43,539 nucleotides of DNA, taken from contig JAMWBQ010000002.1 of NCBI GenBank assembly GCA_023819315.1, forward strand, positions 1-43,539, read 5' to 3'. A model generated the notes under the pieces. That model was not told the DNA's origin, made no database searches, and was given only the letters and a program-made list of their open reading frames with translations. This document shows, one piece after another, positions 18,993 to 27,201 of this stretch. The DNA comes from Candidatus Omnitrophota bacterium. Lineage in GTDB: Bacteria; Omnitrophota; Gorgyraeia; Duberdicusellales; 4484-171. Positions within the stretch are counted from its first letter, which is position 1; each line of letters begins with the position of its first letter. A program made the position numbers and the translations under genes.

Positions 18993-19703
18993 ATGTTGGT
19001 TATACCCGCTATAGATATTAGGAAAGGCAAAGCAGTTAGACTTTATCAAGGAAAAAGAGATAAAGAGAAGGTTTATAGTTTAGATTCTTATAGTGTAGCA
19101 AAGAGATGGAAAGAGGAGGGAGCAAGCATACTTCATATAGTTGATTTGGATGCTGCTTTTGGTGAAGGGGATAATTTAGATTTAATAGGGAAAATTATAG
19201 AATTAGGTGTGGATATACAGTTAGGAGGAGGGTTGCGTTCTTTAAAGAAGATAGATTATGTGATAAGTATGGGAGTTAAGAGGGTTATTATTGGTTCTAA
19301 AGCAACTGAGCCTGATTTTTTAAAAGAGGCAGTCAATATTTTTAAGGATAAAATAGCAGTAGGTGTAGATGTGCTTGATGATAAAGTTATGATCTTGGGA
19401 TGGGATAAAAGAAGTCAATTTAGTTTGCGAGATTACATCCTCTATCTTAAAGATGAGGGAGTTAAATGGATAGTTTATACAGATATTAGTAGGGATGGGA
19501 CCTTAGTAGGGATAGAAGCATCTGGTTTAAAAGATTTAAGAGTTATGGAAGGATTAAATGTTATTTTTTCGGGAGGGATTAGTTCTCACGATGATTTAAA
19601 AATTATTAAAGAAAGAATACCCTTTATTCGGGGAGTAATAATAGGTAAAGCTTTATATGAAGGATTGATAGATTTAAGAGAAGCGATTAAATTGCTAAAA
19701 TAG
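18993..19703 (+). CDS. hisA: ProFAR isomerase (phosphoribosylformimino-AICAR-P isomerase)
   Basis: Amadori isomerase of histidine synthesis with the half-barrel-repeat TIM fold. From ATG 18993 there are 236 residues; an in-frame TTG at 18981 inside hisH would add four. The general-acid and general-base aspartates are in IPAIDIRKGKAVRL and VGVDVLDDKV. QLGGGLRS, YTDISRDGTLVG and IFSGGISS are phosphate-binding loops. TrpF-like bifunctionality (PriA) cannot be judged from sequence alone. hisF, usually next, is replaced by an unrelated PilZ gene. Confidence 0.93.
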   Translation: MLVIPAIDIRKGKAVRLYQGKRDKEKVYSLDSYSVAKRWKEEGASILHIVDLDAAFGEGDNLDLIGKIIELGVDIQLGGGLRSLKKIDYVISMGVKRVIIGSKATEPDFLKEAVNIFKDKIAVGVDVLDDKVMILGWDKRSQFSLRDYILYLKDEGVKWIVYTDISRDGTLVGIEASGLKDLRVMEGLNVIFSGGISSHDDLKIIKERIPFIRGVIIGKALYEGLIDLREAIKLLK

Positions 19704-19721
19704 GTTTTACCAAGGGGGAGT

Positions 19722-20069
19722 ATGGATAATCGGAGAAGATTTTTAAGGTTTGAGGTGGGAGATTTCTTAGAAATTAGACCATTGAATGAAACCGGTCGTT
19801 ATGTAGAGGGACAATCTTTTAATCTAAGCATTATGGGTATATGTTTTTCTTCTAAAGAAGAATGGCAAACTGGTCAGGTTTTGCTTATAGATTATTTTAT
19901 AACTAAAGATTTAGATTCAGTAAAACTCAAAGTGGTAGTAGTATGGTCAGAATTTATAGATGAAGAAAAAGGTTATCTTACCGGTGCTCAGATTATAGAT
20001 GTAGAACAAGCTAAAGAGGAACGATTTATTAATTACTATTATCAAAGATTAAAAGAGAAATTTTTCTAA
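19722..20069 (+). CDS. PilZ domain protein, putative c-di-GMP receptor
   Basis: Stand-alone PilZ domain of 115 residues. Both c-di-GMP binding motifs are present: an RxxxR at R5-R9 in RRRFLRF and an NxSxxG at 34-39 (NLSIMG). A GGGGGAG ribosome site precedes the ATG. It lies between hisA and a DUF362 gene, which says little about its partner. The pilus locus 11 kb downstream and a second PilZ gene there suggest c-di-GMP signalling is used by this organism. Target unknown. Confidence 0.85.
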   Translation: MDNRRRFLRFEVGDFLEIRPLNETGRYVEGQSFNLSIMGICFSSKEEWQTGQVLLIDYFITKDLDSVKLKVVVVWSEFIDEEKGYLTGAQIIDVEQAKEERFINYYYQRLKEKFF

Positions 20070-20070
20070 T

Positions 20071-21123
20071 ATGGTAGATGTATTCTTTAAGAGAATAAAT
20101 TATCAACAGTTACTTAAAGAACCGCAAGTTATCTTGGATTTGTTAGAAAAAGCTAATTTTAAAGAGAATATAAAGAAGGATGATTTTTTAGGTATAAAGG
20201 TCCACTTTGGAGAGAGAGGGAATAAATCTTTTGTTAATCCCAATTTTCTCTTACCTTTAGTTAGATATTTAAAAAATTATAAAACAAAGCCTTTTCTTTT
20301 TGATACTAACACTCTATATTACGGTGATAGGATGAACGCTATTGACCACATTAGTTTGGCTAAAGGCCATGGTTTTGATAGGTTGGGTATACCTATAATT
20401 ATTGGTGATGGGCTAAGAGGTAACGATTATGTAGAGGTAGAGATAAATAAAAAACATTTTAATAAGTGTTACCTTTCTCTTATATGGAAAGATATAGATT
20501 TTATTCTCTGCCTATCCCATTTTAAAGGTCATATGCTTACAGGTTTTGGGGGAGCTATAAAGAATTTAGGTATGGGAATAGCGAGTAGAAGAGGTAAGTT
20601 GGCTCAACATTGTGAAATTTATCCTTATATAGATAAAAGTAAATGTAAAGGTTGTGGTATTTGTTTCAATAATTGTCCATCTCAATGTATAGAAAAAGAT
20701 GATGATAAATTTCGTATAGTAAGTAAACTTTGCATAGGTTGTGGTCAGTGTATGAGTTTATGTCCTTTTAGGGCGATAATTATTAATTGGTCAGACTCAT
20801 ATACTCTTATTCAGGAGAGAGTAGTAGAGTATGCTTTTGCTTCTTTAAAAGGTAAGCGCAGCATTCACATAAATTTTTGTGTATTTATTACTAAAGAGTG
20901 CGATTGTATGAATAAAGAGGAAAAAGGCTATTGCCAAGATTTGGGATTGCTTTTAAGTTATGACCCCGTGGCTTTAGATAAAGCAAGTTTAGACCTACTT
21001 ATAGATAGAGAAAAGAGAGATATTTTTAAAGAAATTCACCCCGAAACCCCCTATAGTGAGCAATTCACCTATGCAGAAGAGATAGGTTTAGGAACTACTG
21101 ATTATAGGCTTATAGAAGTGTAA
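20071..21123 (+). CDS. DUF362 protein with two [4Fe-4S] ferredoxin motifs
   Basis: Cytoplasmic iron-sulfur protein of 350 residues. The N-terminal part matches DUF362 (HFGERGNKSFVNP, SHFKGHMLTGFGGAIKNLGMG). Two CxxCxxCxxxC clusters follow, at C192/C195/C198/C202 and C221/C224/C227/C231. The C-terminal part has the family's Cys-rich FCVFITKECDCMNKEEKGYC and the SYDPVALDKASLDLL segment. The reaction is not established for this family; electron transfer is an inference. It starts one base after the upstream PilZ stop, so the two are likely cotranscribed. Confidence 0.85.
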   Translation: MVDVFFKRINYQQLLKEPQVILDLLEKANFKENIKKDDFLGIKVHFGERGNKSFVNPNFLLPLVRYLKNYKTKPFLFDTNTLYYGDRMNAIDHISLAKGHGFDRLGIPIIIGDGLRGNDYVEVEINKKHFNKCYLSLIWKDIDFILCLSHFKGHMLTGFGGAIKNLGMGIASRRGKLAQHCEIYPYIDKSKCKGCGICFNNCPSQCIEKDDDKFRIVSKLCIGCGQCMSLCPFRAIIINWSDSYTLIQERVVEYAFASLKGKRSIHINFCVFITKECDCMNKEEKGYCQDLGLLLSYDPVALDKASLDLLIDREKRDIFKEIHPETPYSEQFTYAEEIGLGTTDYRLIEV

Positions 21124-21165
21124 ATATTTAAACTACATTCACTAAGGCGTTAATCGTATTATTAT

Positions 21166-24100
21166 ATGTCTACGATTAAACACAAGCTATCGTTTCCTGA
21201 GGTAGTGATGGTAGAATCCTCTGCAGGGGGTGGTAAGACTTATGCTCTTGCTAAGAGGTATTTAACACTCCTCATTAACCCCTATTTGTCTGCTGATGAA
21301 GTTCCTTTAAAAAATATACTTGCCATTACTTTTACTAATAAAGCAACGGTGGAGATGAAAGGGAGAATTTTAGATTTATTAAAAAAGATAGCTTTAGATG
21401 CTTTTAGTAGTATTGATGAAGAGAAAGATATCTTAGATAATTTAGGAGTAGATAAAGATTTTGCGATGAAAAAAGCGCATAAAGTTTTACACGAGATAGT
21501 TAGGCATTATAATTTCTTTTCTATACAGACCATAGATAGTTTTGTAAATTCTTTACTTTCCGGTTGTGCTTTGCATATTGAACGTTCGGCAAATTTTACT
21601 GTAAAAAAGGATTATACTGAGCTCATTTCTTATTGTCTTGATTTAGCTATTGAAGAGGCTTTTTATAAGGAAGAATTATATAAAATTTTGGAAGAATTTC
21701 TACGGCACTACCTATTTGTAGAGAATAAAAGTGGGTGGTTTCCTAAAGAAGATATAAAGAGATTAATGCAATTTTTATTTTCCTTAAGTAATAGGTATGG
21801 TAAACTTTTCAAGACCTACGAAGGAAATAGTAACGAGATCGTTAAAAAGAAGAAAGTGATTTTAAATAGTATGAAGAGACTTTCTCTTTGTTTACCTTCT
21901 GGCTTAAATGGGCAAATTAAGAGAAGCATCTTTAGTTTCCTTCAAAAGAATAAAGATTTATTCGAAATAAGCGAACTCCCCAAGGCATTCGTTCAATTAG
22001 TCCCACCTATGAATAAAAATTTCTTATCCGATAGTAAATTTGAGAAGAAATGGCGTAGATTATCAAGTATGATAAGAGAATTGGTAGAACTTGATTCTTT
22101 GCTCGCTTATAATCCTTACATTAAGCTTTTTCATAGGATTGTTGAACTTTTTAAAGTAGTAGCCGTTAAGGAAGATGTCATTTTTTTAGAGGAGTTGAAT
22201 AGCAAAACATATCAGCTTTTAGAGGGCAAAGAAATTTCTCTTCCAGAGTTGTATTATCGTTTAGCTGTGCGGTTTAATCATTATTTGATAGATGAATTTC
22301 AAGATACGAGTTTATTGCAATGGAAAAATTTGGAGGCAATGATCGAGGATGCTTTATCGAGGGGAGGCAGTTTGTTTTATGTAGGAGATAAGAAACAAGC
22401 GATATATCGTTTTCGTGGGGGGGAGAGTAATCTTTTTGATGAAGTGAGAAATAGATTTATTCAATTCAACGTAAGAGAAGAACGTTTAACAAAAAACTGG
22501 CGTAGTCAAAAAGAGATAGTGGAGTTTAACAATCTTATATTTTCTCCCGATAACATAGCGGATTTTCTTAAAGTGTCCGGTATAAGTGAAGAGTTAAATA
22601 ACCAGGAGGAAATTATAAAAGAGATAATAGAGAATTTTAAAGATTCCTTCCAGAATTACGATGAAAAAAATAAGTTTGGATATGTAGAAGTGGAAAGATT
22701 AAATGAGGAAGATCGAGAGGAACGTAATGAGTTGATAAGAGATAAAATCGTAAGTTTAATTAGAGATTTAAGAGAAAGATTTAAATATAAAGACATAGCA
22801 GTACTTACGCGAGATAACGATGAAGTTCAATTGATTACCTCTTGGCTTATGGAGGAAAATATCCCTGTGGAGTCGGAGAAAACACTTAATGTAATTGAAC
22901 AACCTCTTATAAAAGAGTTAATTTCATTATTAAAGTTTCTATATTCACCTATAGATGATTTGAGTTTTGCCGGCTTTATCTTAGGGGATATATTTAGGGA
23001 ATTAACTTCTTTATCTTATCAAGAATTAGCTGAATTTATTTTTTCTTCTTATAGAAAACAAAAAATAAATAGCCAATTACCTTTATATCGGTTATTTAGG
23101 GATAAGTATCCTCAACATTGGGATAATTACATTGAATATTTTTTTAAAATAGTAGGGTTTATTCCTCTTTACGATTTAATCGTGCGAATATATCAAAAAT
23201 ATTCATTTTACGATAGGTTTAAAGGTTACGAAGTTTTTTTCTTAAAATTTCTTGAAGTGATAAAGAGTAAAGAGGAGGAGTATAGAGATATAGGTGAATT
23301 TATTGATTATTTAAAGATAGCTCCTAAAGAGGATCTCTACGTTAACCTCGTAGGTAGAGATTCTGTAAAAGTTTTAACCATACATAAATCTAAAGGTTTA
23401 GAATTCGATGTGGTAATTATCCCGTTTTTACGCATAGATATTACTCCCCAGATAGTAAAGGGTTTACATTCCTATATAGACACTACTTCCCTTGAGAATG
23501 TAGGACTTATAAAGATAACTAAAATGCATAGGGAGTACTCTTTTAATTTGAATAAGGTATATATAAATAACTATAAGAATGCTTGTATAGATGAGTTAAA
23601 TACTCTTTATGTAGCTTTTACGCGCCCACGTTATGAACTATACATTTTTATACCTAAGAAGAGTTCGGGTAATTTCAATAAAGCTAACTATCTGATTCCT
23701 GATTTATTTGCCAAATCAGGCAGAAAAATAGTTTACGATAAAGGAGAAGAAAAAACTAAACAAATTCTGATTAAACCACAGAATTTACAACATAAAGATT
23801 GGTGGGAAAAAGTTAGGGAGGAATTTATAGATATTGATTATTTTAAAGATAGGGAGAGGATTTTAAAAGGTGAGATGTTACATTATGCACTTTCTTTTAT
23901 CGATAACCTTAACAAAGAAGATAAAAGTATTCTTATAAAGATGACAATTGGTTCTCTAAGAGCTAAATATCCTTTTGTGTCTGATTTACAAGAGTATGAA
24001 AATATTCTTAATAATATTTTGAATAGCGAGATATTGAAACCGTTTTTTTACATACCTGATGGCAGAGTCTATAAAGAAAAAGAGATAGTTAATCGTTTTG

Positions 24101-24303
24101 GGGAAACCAAGCGCATTGACCGTATGATTATTCGTGGTAAACAAATTTGGATTATCGATTATAAGAGTTCGCAAGAAAATTTGGAAGAACATAAAAAACA
24201 GGTAAAAGAGTATATAGATATAGTAAAAGATATATACCCTAATTATGATGTAAAAGGATTTATTGTCTACCTTGATGAGATAAAAGTTGTAACTATAGAT
24301 TGA
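21166..24303 (+). CDS. addA: AddA/RecB-like UvrD-family helicase-nuclease
   Basis: Subunit of a double-strand-break resection complex, 1045 residues. Helicase motifs in order: SSAGGGKTYALAKRY (motif I, K24), YLIDEFQDTS (about 374), GDKKQAIYRFRGG (about 407), NWRSQKEIV, VKVLTIHKSKGLEFD (about 735) and LYVAFTRPR (about 816). The C-terminal RecB-type nuclease has GEMLHYAL, RIDRMIIRGKQIWIIDYKSS with D998-Y-K1000. The motif I is GGGKT rather than the usual GSGKT. addB follows almost immediately. It is shorter than the Bacillus AddA of about 1230 residues. Confidence 0.88.
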   Translation: MSTIKHKLSFPEVVMVESSAGGGKTYALAKRYLTLLINPYLSADEVPLKNILAITFTNKATVEMKGRILDLLKKIALDAFSSIDEEKDILDNLGVDKDFAMKKAHKVLHEIVRHYNFFSIQTIDSFVNSLLSGCALHIERSANFTVKKDYTELISYCLDLAIEEAFYKEELYKILEEFLRHYLFVENKSGWFPKEDIKRLMQFLFSLSNRYGKLFKTYEGNSNEIVKKKKVILNSMKRLSLCLPSGLNGQIKRSIFSFLQKNKDLFEISELPKAFVQLVPPMNKNFLSDSKFEKKWRRLSSMIRELVELDSLLAYNPYIKLFHRIVELFKVVAVKEDVIFLEELNSKTYQLLEGKEISLPELYYRLAVRFNHYLIDEFQDTSLLQWKNLEAMIEDALSRGGSLFYVGDKKQAIYRFRGGESNLFDEVRNRFIQFNVREERLTKNWRSQKEIVEFNNLIFSPDNIADFLKVSGISEELNNQEEIIKEIIENFKDSFQNYDEKNKFGYVEVERLNEEDREERNELIRDKIVSLIRDLRERFKYKDIAVLTRDNDEVQLITSWLMEENIPVESEKTLNVIEQPLIKELISLLKFLYSPIDDLSFAGFILGDIFRELTSLSYQELAEFIFSSYRKQKINSQLPLYRLFRDKYPQHWDNYIEYFFKIVGFIPLYDLIVRIYQKYSFYDRFKGYEVFFLKFLEVIKSKEEEYRDIGEFIDYLKIAPKEDLYVNLVGRDSVKVLTIHKSKGLEFDVVIIPFLRIDITPQIVKGLHSYIDTTSLENVGLIKITKMHREYSFNLNKVYINNYKNACIDELNTLYVAFTRPRYELYIFIPKKSSGNFNKANYLIPDLFAKSGRKIVYDKGEEKTKQILIKPQNLQHKDWWEKVREEFIDIDYFKDRERILKGEMLHYALSFIDNLNKEDKSILIKMTIGSLRAKYPFVSDLQEYENILNNILNSEILKPFFYIPDGRVYKEKEIVNRFGETKRIDRMIIRGKQIWIIDYKSSQENLEEHKKQVKEYIDIVKDIYPNYDVKGFIVYLDEIKVVTID

Positions 24304-24320
24304 TTTATAATAGATACTCT

Positions 24321-27152
24321 ATGGATAGGATTATAATTTACGATTTAAACGAAGATTTTATAGAGAGAATAACAGAATTTTTATGCAGTAATTTTGTTAA
24401 GGATGGTAACGATTTGAGTAGGATAGCTTGCGTATTTGGAGGAAAACGGCCAGGATTATTCCTTAAGCGAGCTATTTCTAAGAAATTAAAGAGAAGTTTT
24501 TTACCACCCAAAATATTTTCTATAGATGAATTTGTAGATTATACGGTAAGTAAAGATAAAGTTGTTTCAAGAATATCAGAATTAGAATCAGCATTTATTA
24601 TCTACAAACTCGTAAAAGAACATTTCCCTAATCTTTTGATTGGTAAGGATAAATTCAGCGATTTTTTGCCCTGGGCGAGGGAGATAGTTTCTTTTATCGA
24701 GCAGTTAGATTTAGAGGATATCGATAACGAGAAGTTATATCATATTGAAAAAAACGCCGAGATAGGATACGATGTTCCCCCGCTCATTAATCAGTTACTA
24801 ACAGATATAAGCAGATTAAGACAACTCTACCATACAGAATTAGAGAAGAATAATATTTATTCACGAGGCAGACTTTATATGTTTGCTTTAAAAATTGTTA
24901 AGGAGGAAGAATGGGATGAGTTTGATGAAATAATATTTTGTAATTTCTTCTATCTTCACTCTACCCAACGCAAGATATTCTTGGATATTTATAATAAAGG
25001 TAAAGGTATATTTGTATTTCAAGGTTCGCCTGAGGAGTGGTCTGTGTTGAATGATTTTTTTAAAGATTTAGGAGATAAACCAAGAATAAAACCTACCCAG
25101 CCATATAAAGGTAAATTCCCCAATATATATTTCTATCAAGGGTTTGATATGCATTCACAGATTTGTGCAGTGCAAAGTATTCTTAGAGAAAGAATTAGTT
25201 CAAAAGATAGTACGGTTATAGTTGTGCCAAGAGCAGATATGGTTTCTCCTCTTTTAGGATTGATTTCTTCTCTAATCGATGATTTTAACGTTTCTTTAGG
25301 ATACCCTTTAAAAAATACTTCTCTTTATGTCCTATTTAATTTTCTTCATAAAGCGGAGGAAGGTAAGAAGGATAATCGTTACTATACCAAAGATTACTTG
25401 AATATTTTAAAGCATCCTTTGGTAAAAAATCTTAAAATAATTGCTGATTCTTCGCTAACCCGCGTTTTAGTCCATAAGATAGAGGAACTATTGCAGGGAA
25501 AGATAGAGAGTTCTTTGGGAGGGAGTATTTTCTTAAGTTTGGGAGAGATAGAAAGAGAAGAACAGGTGTATTCTCTTACCTTGGAAACACTTGCCAATAT
25601 GGATATAAATATAAGTAGAGATGATTGCAAAAATGTATTGAGGGAAATACACTTTTTATTTTTTAAATCTTGGGATGGTGTTAGAACTTTTAGTAGTTTT
25701 TCTTTGGTTTTAGATAATTTACTTAAAGTTTTGTTAGAAAAAAGTATGTTTGCACAGTTCCCTATTAATTTAAAAGTATTGGAAAGAATCTATTTTATCA
25801 CAGAGGAGTTTAATAGTCTTTCCTTTAAAGATGAGGAATTTGAAATATTGCAGTTATGGGAAATTTTTCATCAGAGGATAGAAGGGGAAGTAATTCCTTT
25901 TGTTGGTTCACCGTTAAAAGGAGTGCAGATTTTAGGTATATTGGAGACGAGGTCTCTTAACTTTGATAACGTAATTATAATGGACATGAACGAGTCAGTT
26001 TTCCCTAAACTCAAAGTATACGAACCATTAGTTCCCCGAGAAGTAATGGTAAGTTTAGGGCTGAACCGTTTAGAAAAGGAAGAGGAGATTCAGCGTTACC
26101 ATTTTATGCGACTGGTTTCTTCAGCCAAGAATGTGTATCTCGTATACGAAGAGAATTCTCAGAAAGAAAAGAGTAGGTTTATTGAACAGATTCTTTGGGA
26201 AAAGCAAAGAGAGATGAGAAAATTAGATATCGTGGATATAGGGGAAATTTATTTTCCTGTGCAGATAGTTAATCAAAGGTTAACTGTAGAGAAATCTCCC
26301 CAGATTGTGGATTTCTTAAAGGGCCATATTTATTCTTCCACTGCCCTCAACACTTACCTAAGGTGTCCATTAAGATTTTATTACGAATACATTTTAGGTT
26401 TAGAAAAAAAAGAGGAATTATTAGATGAACCGGAAGCTTCTCATATAGGACTATTTATACACGAGTTGTTAGAGGAGGAATTTTTACATTTCAAGGGTAG
26501 GAAACCTTTGATAGATAATAAATTCCGCAAAAATTTTTTTAAAAGGATGGAGGAGAAGTTTAATAACGAATTAGCACGTAGGATGAAATCTGATGCTTAC
26601 CTTTTAAAAGAAGTGATCGTTAACAGATTAAATAAATTTTTGGATAACGAAGTTATACGGGATGTTCACAAAATTATCTGCTTAGAGGAGAAACGTTCAG
26701 GTTCAATATCATTTAACGGTAAAGAAATATTTTTTACTTATACTGTAGATAGAATAGATGAGTTTAGTGATGGTAGTATCGTTATTATAGATTACAAAAC
26801 AGGTAGTTCAGAATTGCTACCTAAGAGGTTAACTAATTTGGAAAGTATGAAACTGGATAGAGAATCTATTTACGAGAATATAAGGTCATTTCAACTGCCT
26901 ATTTACTATTATTTCGTATCACAGGAATTTTCTTCTTTTAACGTTAACGCTGAATTGTATAATTTGCGCACCTTGGAGAGGAAAGTATTTATTTCTAAAG
27001 AAGATTATCCTCACAGGGATAAAGTTATGAATATTTGTCTTAGAGCACTTGAGGCGATATTTTCTGAACTGTGGGATTTAAATGTGCCTTTTCAACCGGT
27101 GGAAGATAAACGTAGGTGTGATTCTTGCGATTTTACTTTATTATGTAGGTAA
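24321..27152 (+). CDS. addB: AddB-like PD-(D/E)XK nuclease with iron-sulfur cluster
   Basis: Partner of AddA, 943 residues from ATG 24321 (an in-frame TTG at 24300 overlaps addA). The N-terminal helicase-like half has GGKRPGLFLKRA where a Walker A would be expected, so it looks inactive as an ATPase. The C-terminal nuclease has GLFIHELLEEE, DRIDEF and IIDYKTG (D824). Four cysteines, C682 in LRCPLRFYYEY plus C933/C936/C942 in RRCDSCDFTLLCR, match the AddB 4Fe-4S staple around the nuclease. QLPIYYYF is the late nuclease motif. No other repair gene follows. Confidence 0.88.
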   Translation: MDRIIIYDLNEDFIERITEFLCSNFVKDGNDLSRIACVFGGKRPGLFLKRAISKKLKRSFLPPKIFSIDEFVDYTVSKDKVVSRISELESAFIIYKLVKEHFPNLLIGKDKFSDFLPWAREIVSFIEQLDLEDIDNEKLYHIEKNAEIGYDVPPLINQLLTDISRLRQLYHTELEKNNIYSRGRLYMFALKIVKEEEWDEFDEIIFCNFFYLHSTQRKIFLDIYNKGKGIFVFQGSPEEWSVLNDFFKDLGDKPRIKPTQPYKGKFPNIYFYQGFDMHSQICAVQSILRERISSKDSTVIVVPRADMVSPLLGLISSLIDDFNVSLGYPLKNTSLYVLFNFLHKAEEGKKDNRYYTKDYLNILKHPLVKNLKIIADSSLTRVLVHKIEELLQGKIESSLGGSIFLSLGEIEREEQVYSLTLETLANMDINISRDDCKNVLREIHFLFFKSWDGVRTFSSFSLVLDNLLKVLLEKSMFAQFPINLKVLERIYFITEEFNSLSFKDEEFEILQLWEIFHQRIEGEVIPFVGSPLKGVQILGILETRSLNFDNVIIMDMNESVFPKLKVYEPLVPREVMVSLGLNRLEKEEEIQRYHFMRLVSSAKNVYLVYEENSQKEKSRFIEQILWEKQREMRKLDIVDIGEIYFPVQIVNQRLTVEKSPQIVDFLKGHIYSSTALNTYLRCPLRFYYEYILGLEKKEELLDEPEASHIGLFIHELLEEEFLHFKGRKPLIDNKFRKNFFKRMEEKFNNELARRMKSDAYLLKEVIVNRLNKFLDNEVIRDVHKIICLEEKRSGSISFNGKEIFFTYTVDRIDEFSDGSIVIIDYKTGSSELLPKRLTNLESMKLDRESIYENIRSFQLPIYYYFVSQEFSSFNVNAELYNLRTLERKVFISKEDYPHRDKVMNICLRALEAIFSELWDLNVPFQPVEDKRRCDSCDFTLLCR

Positions 27153-27183
27153 ATTTATTATAGTTTATTTGATAAGGTAGTTA

Positions 27184-27192
27184 TGTTATAAT
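27184..27192 (+). promoter_or_regulatory. Extended -10 promoter candidate of mgtA, near-leaderless
   Basis: TGTTATAAT is a perfect extended -10 element (TG-T-TATAAT). A start seven bases after the hexamer would fall at about 27199, leaving some three bases before the mgtA ATG at 27202. The gene has no Shine-Dalgarno. Only weak -35 similarity (TTTATT) exists at 17-base spacing, which is acceptable for an extended -10 promoter. Confidence 0.5.
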
Positions 27193-27201
27193 TGGTTAGC
27201 G

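Noticed and set aside
27169..27192. TTGATA at 27169 as the -35 of the mgtA promoter.
   Set aside because: The spacer to TATAAT would be only 12 bases, too short. An extended -10 promoter without a strong -35 explains the site better.
27153..27201. M-box or other Mg2+ riboswitch before mgtA.
   Set aside because: Only 49 bases separate addB from mgtA, far too few for an M-box, and no paired structure is visible.
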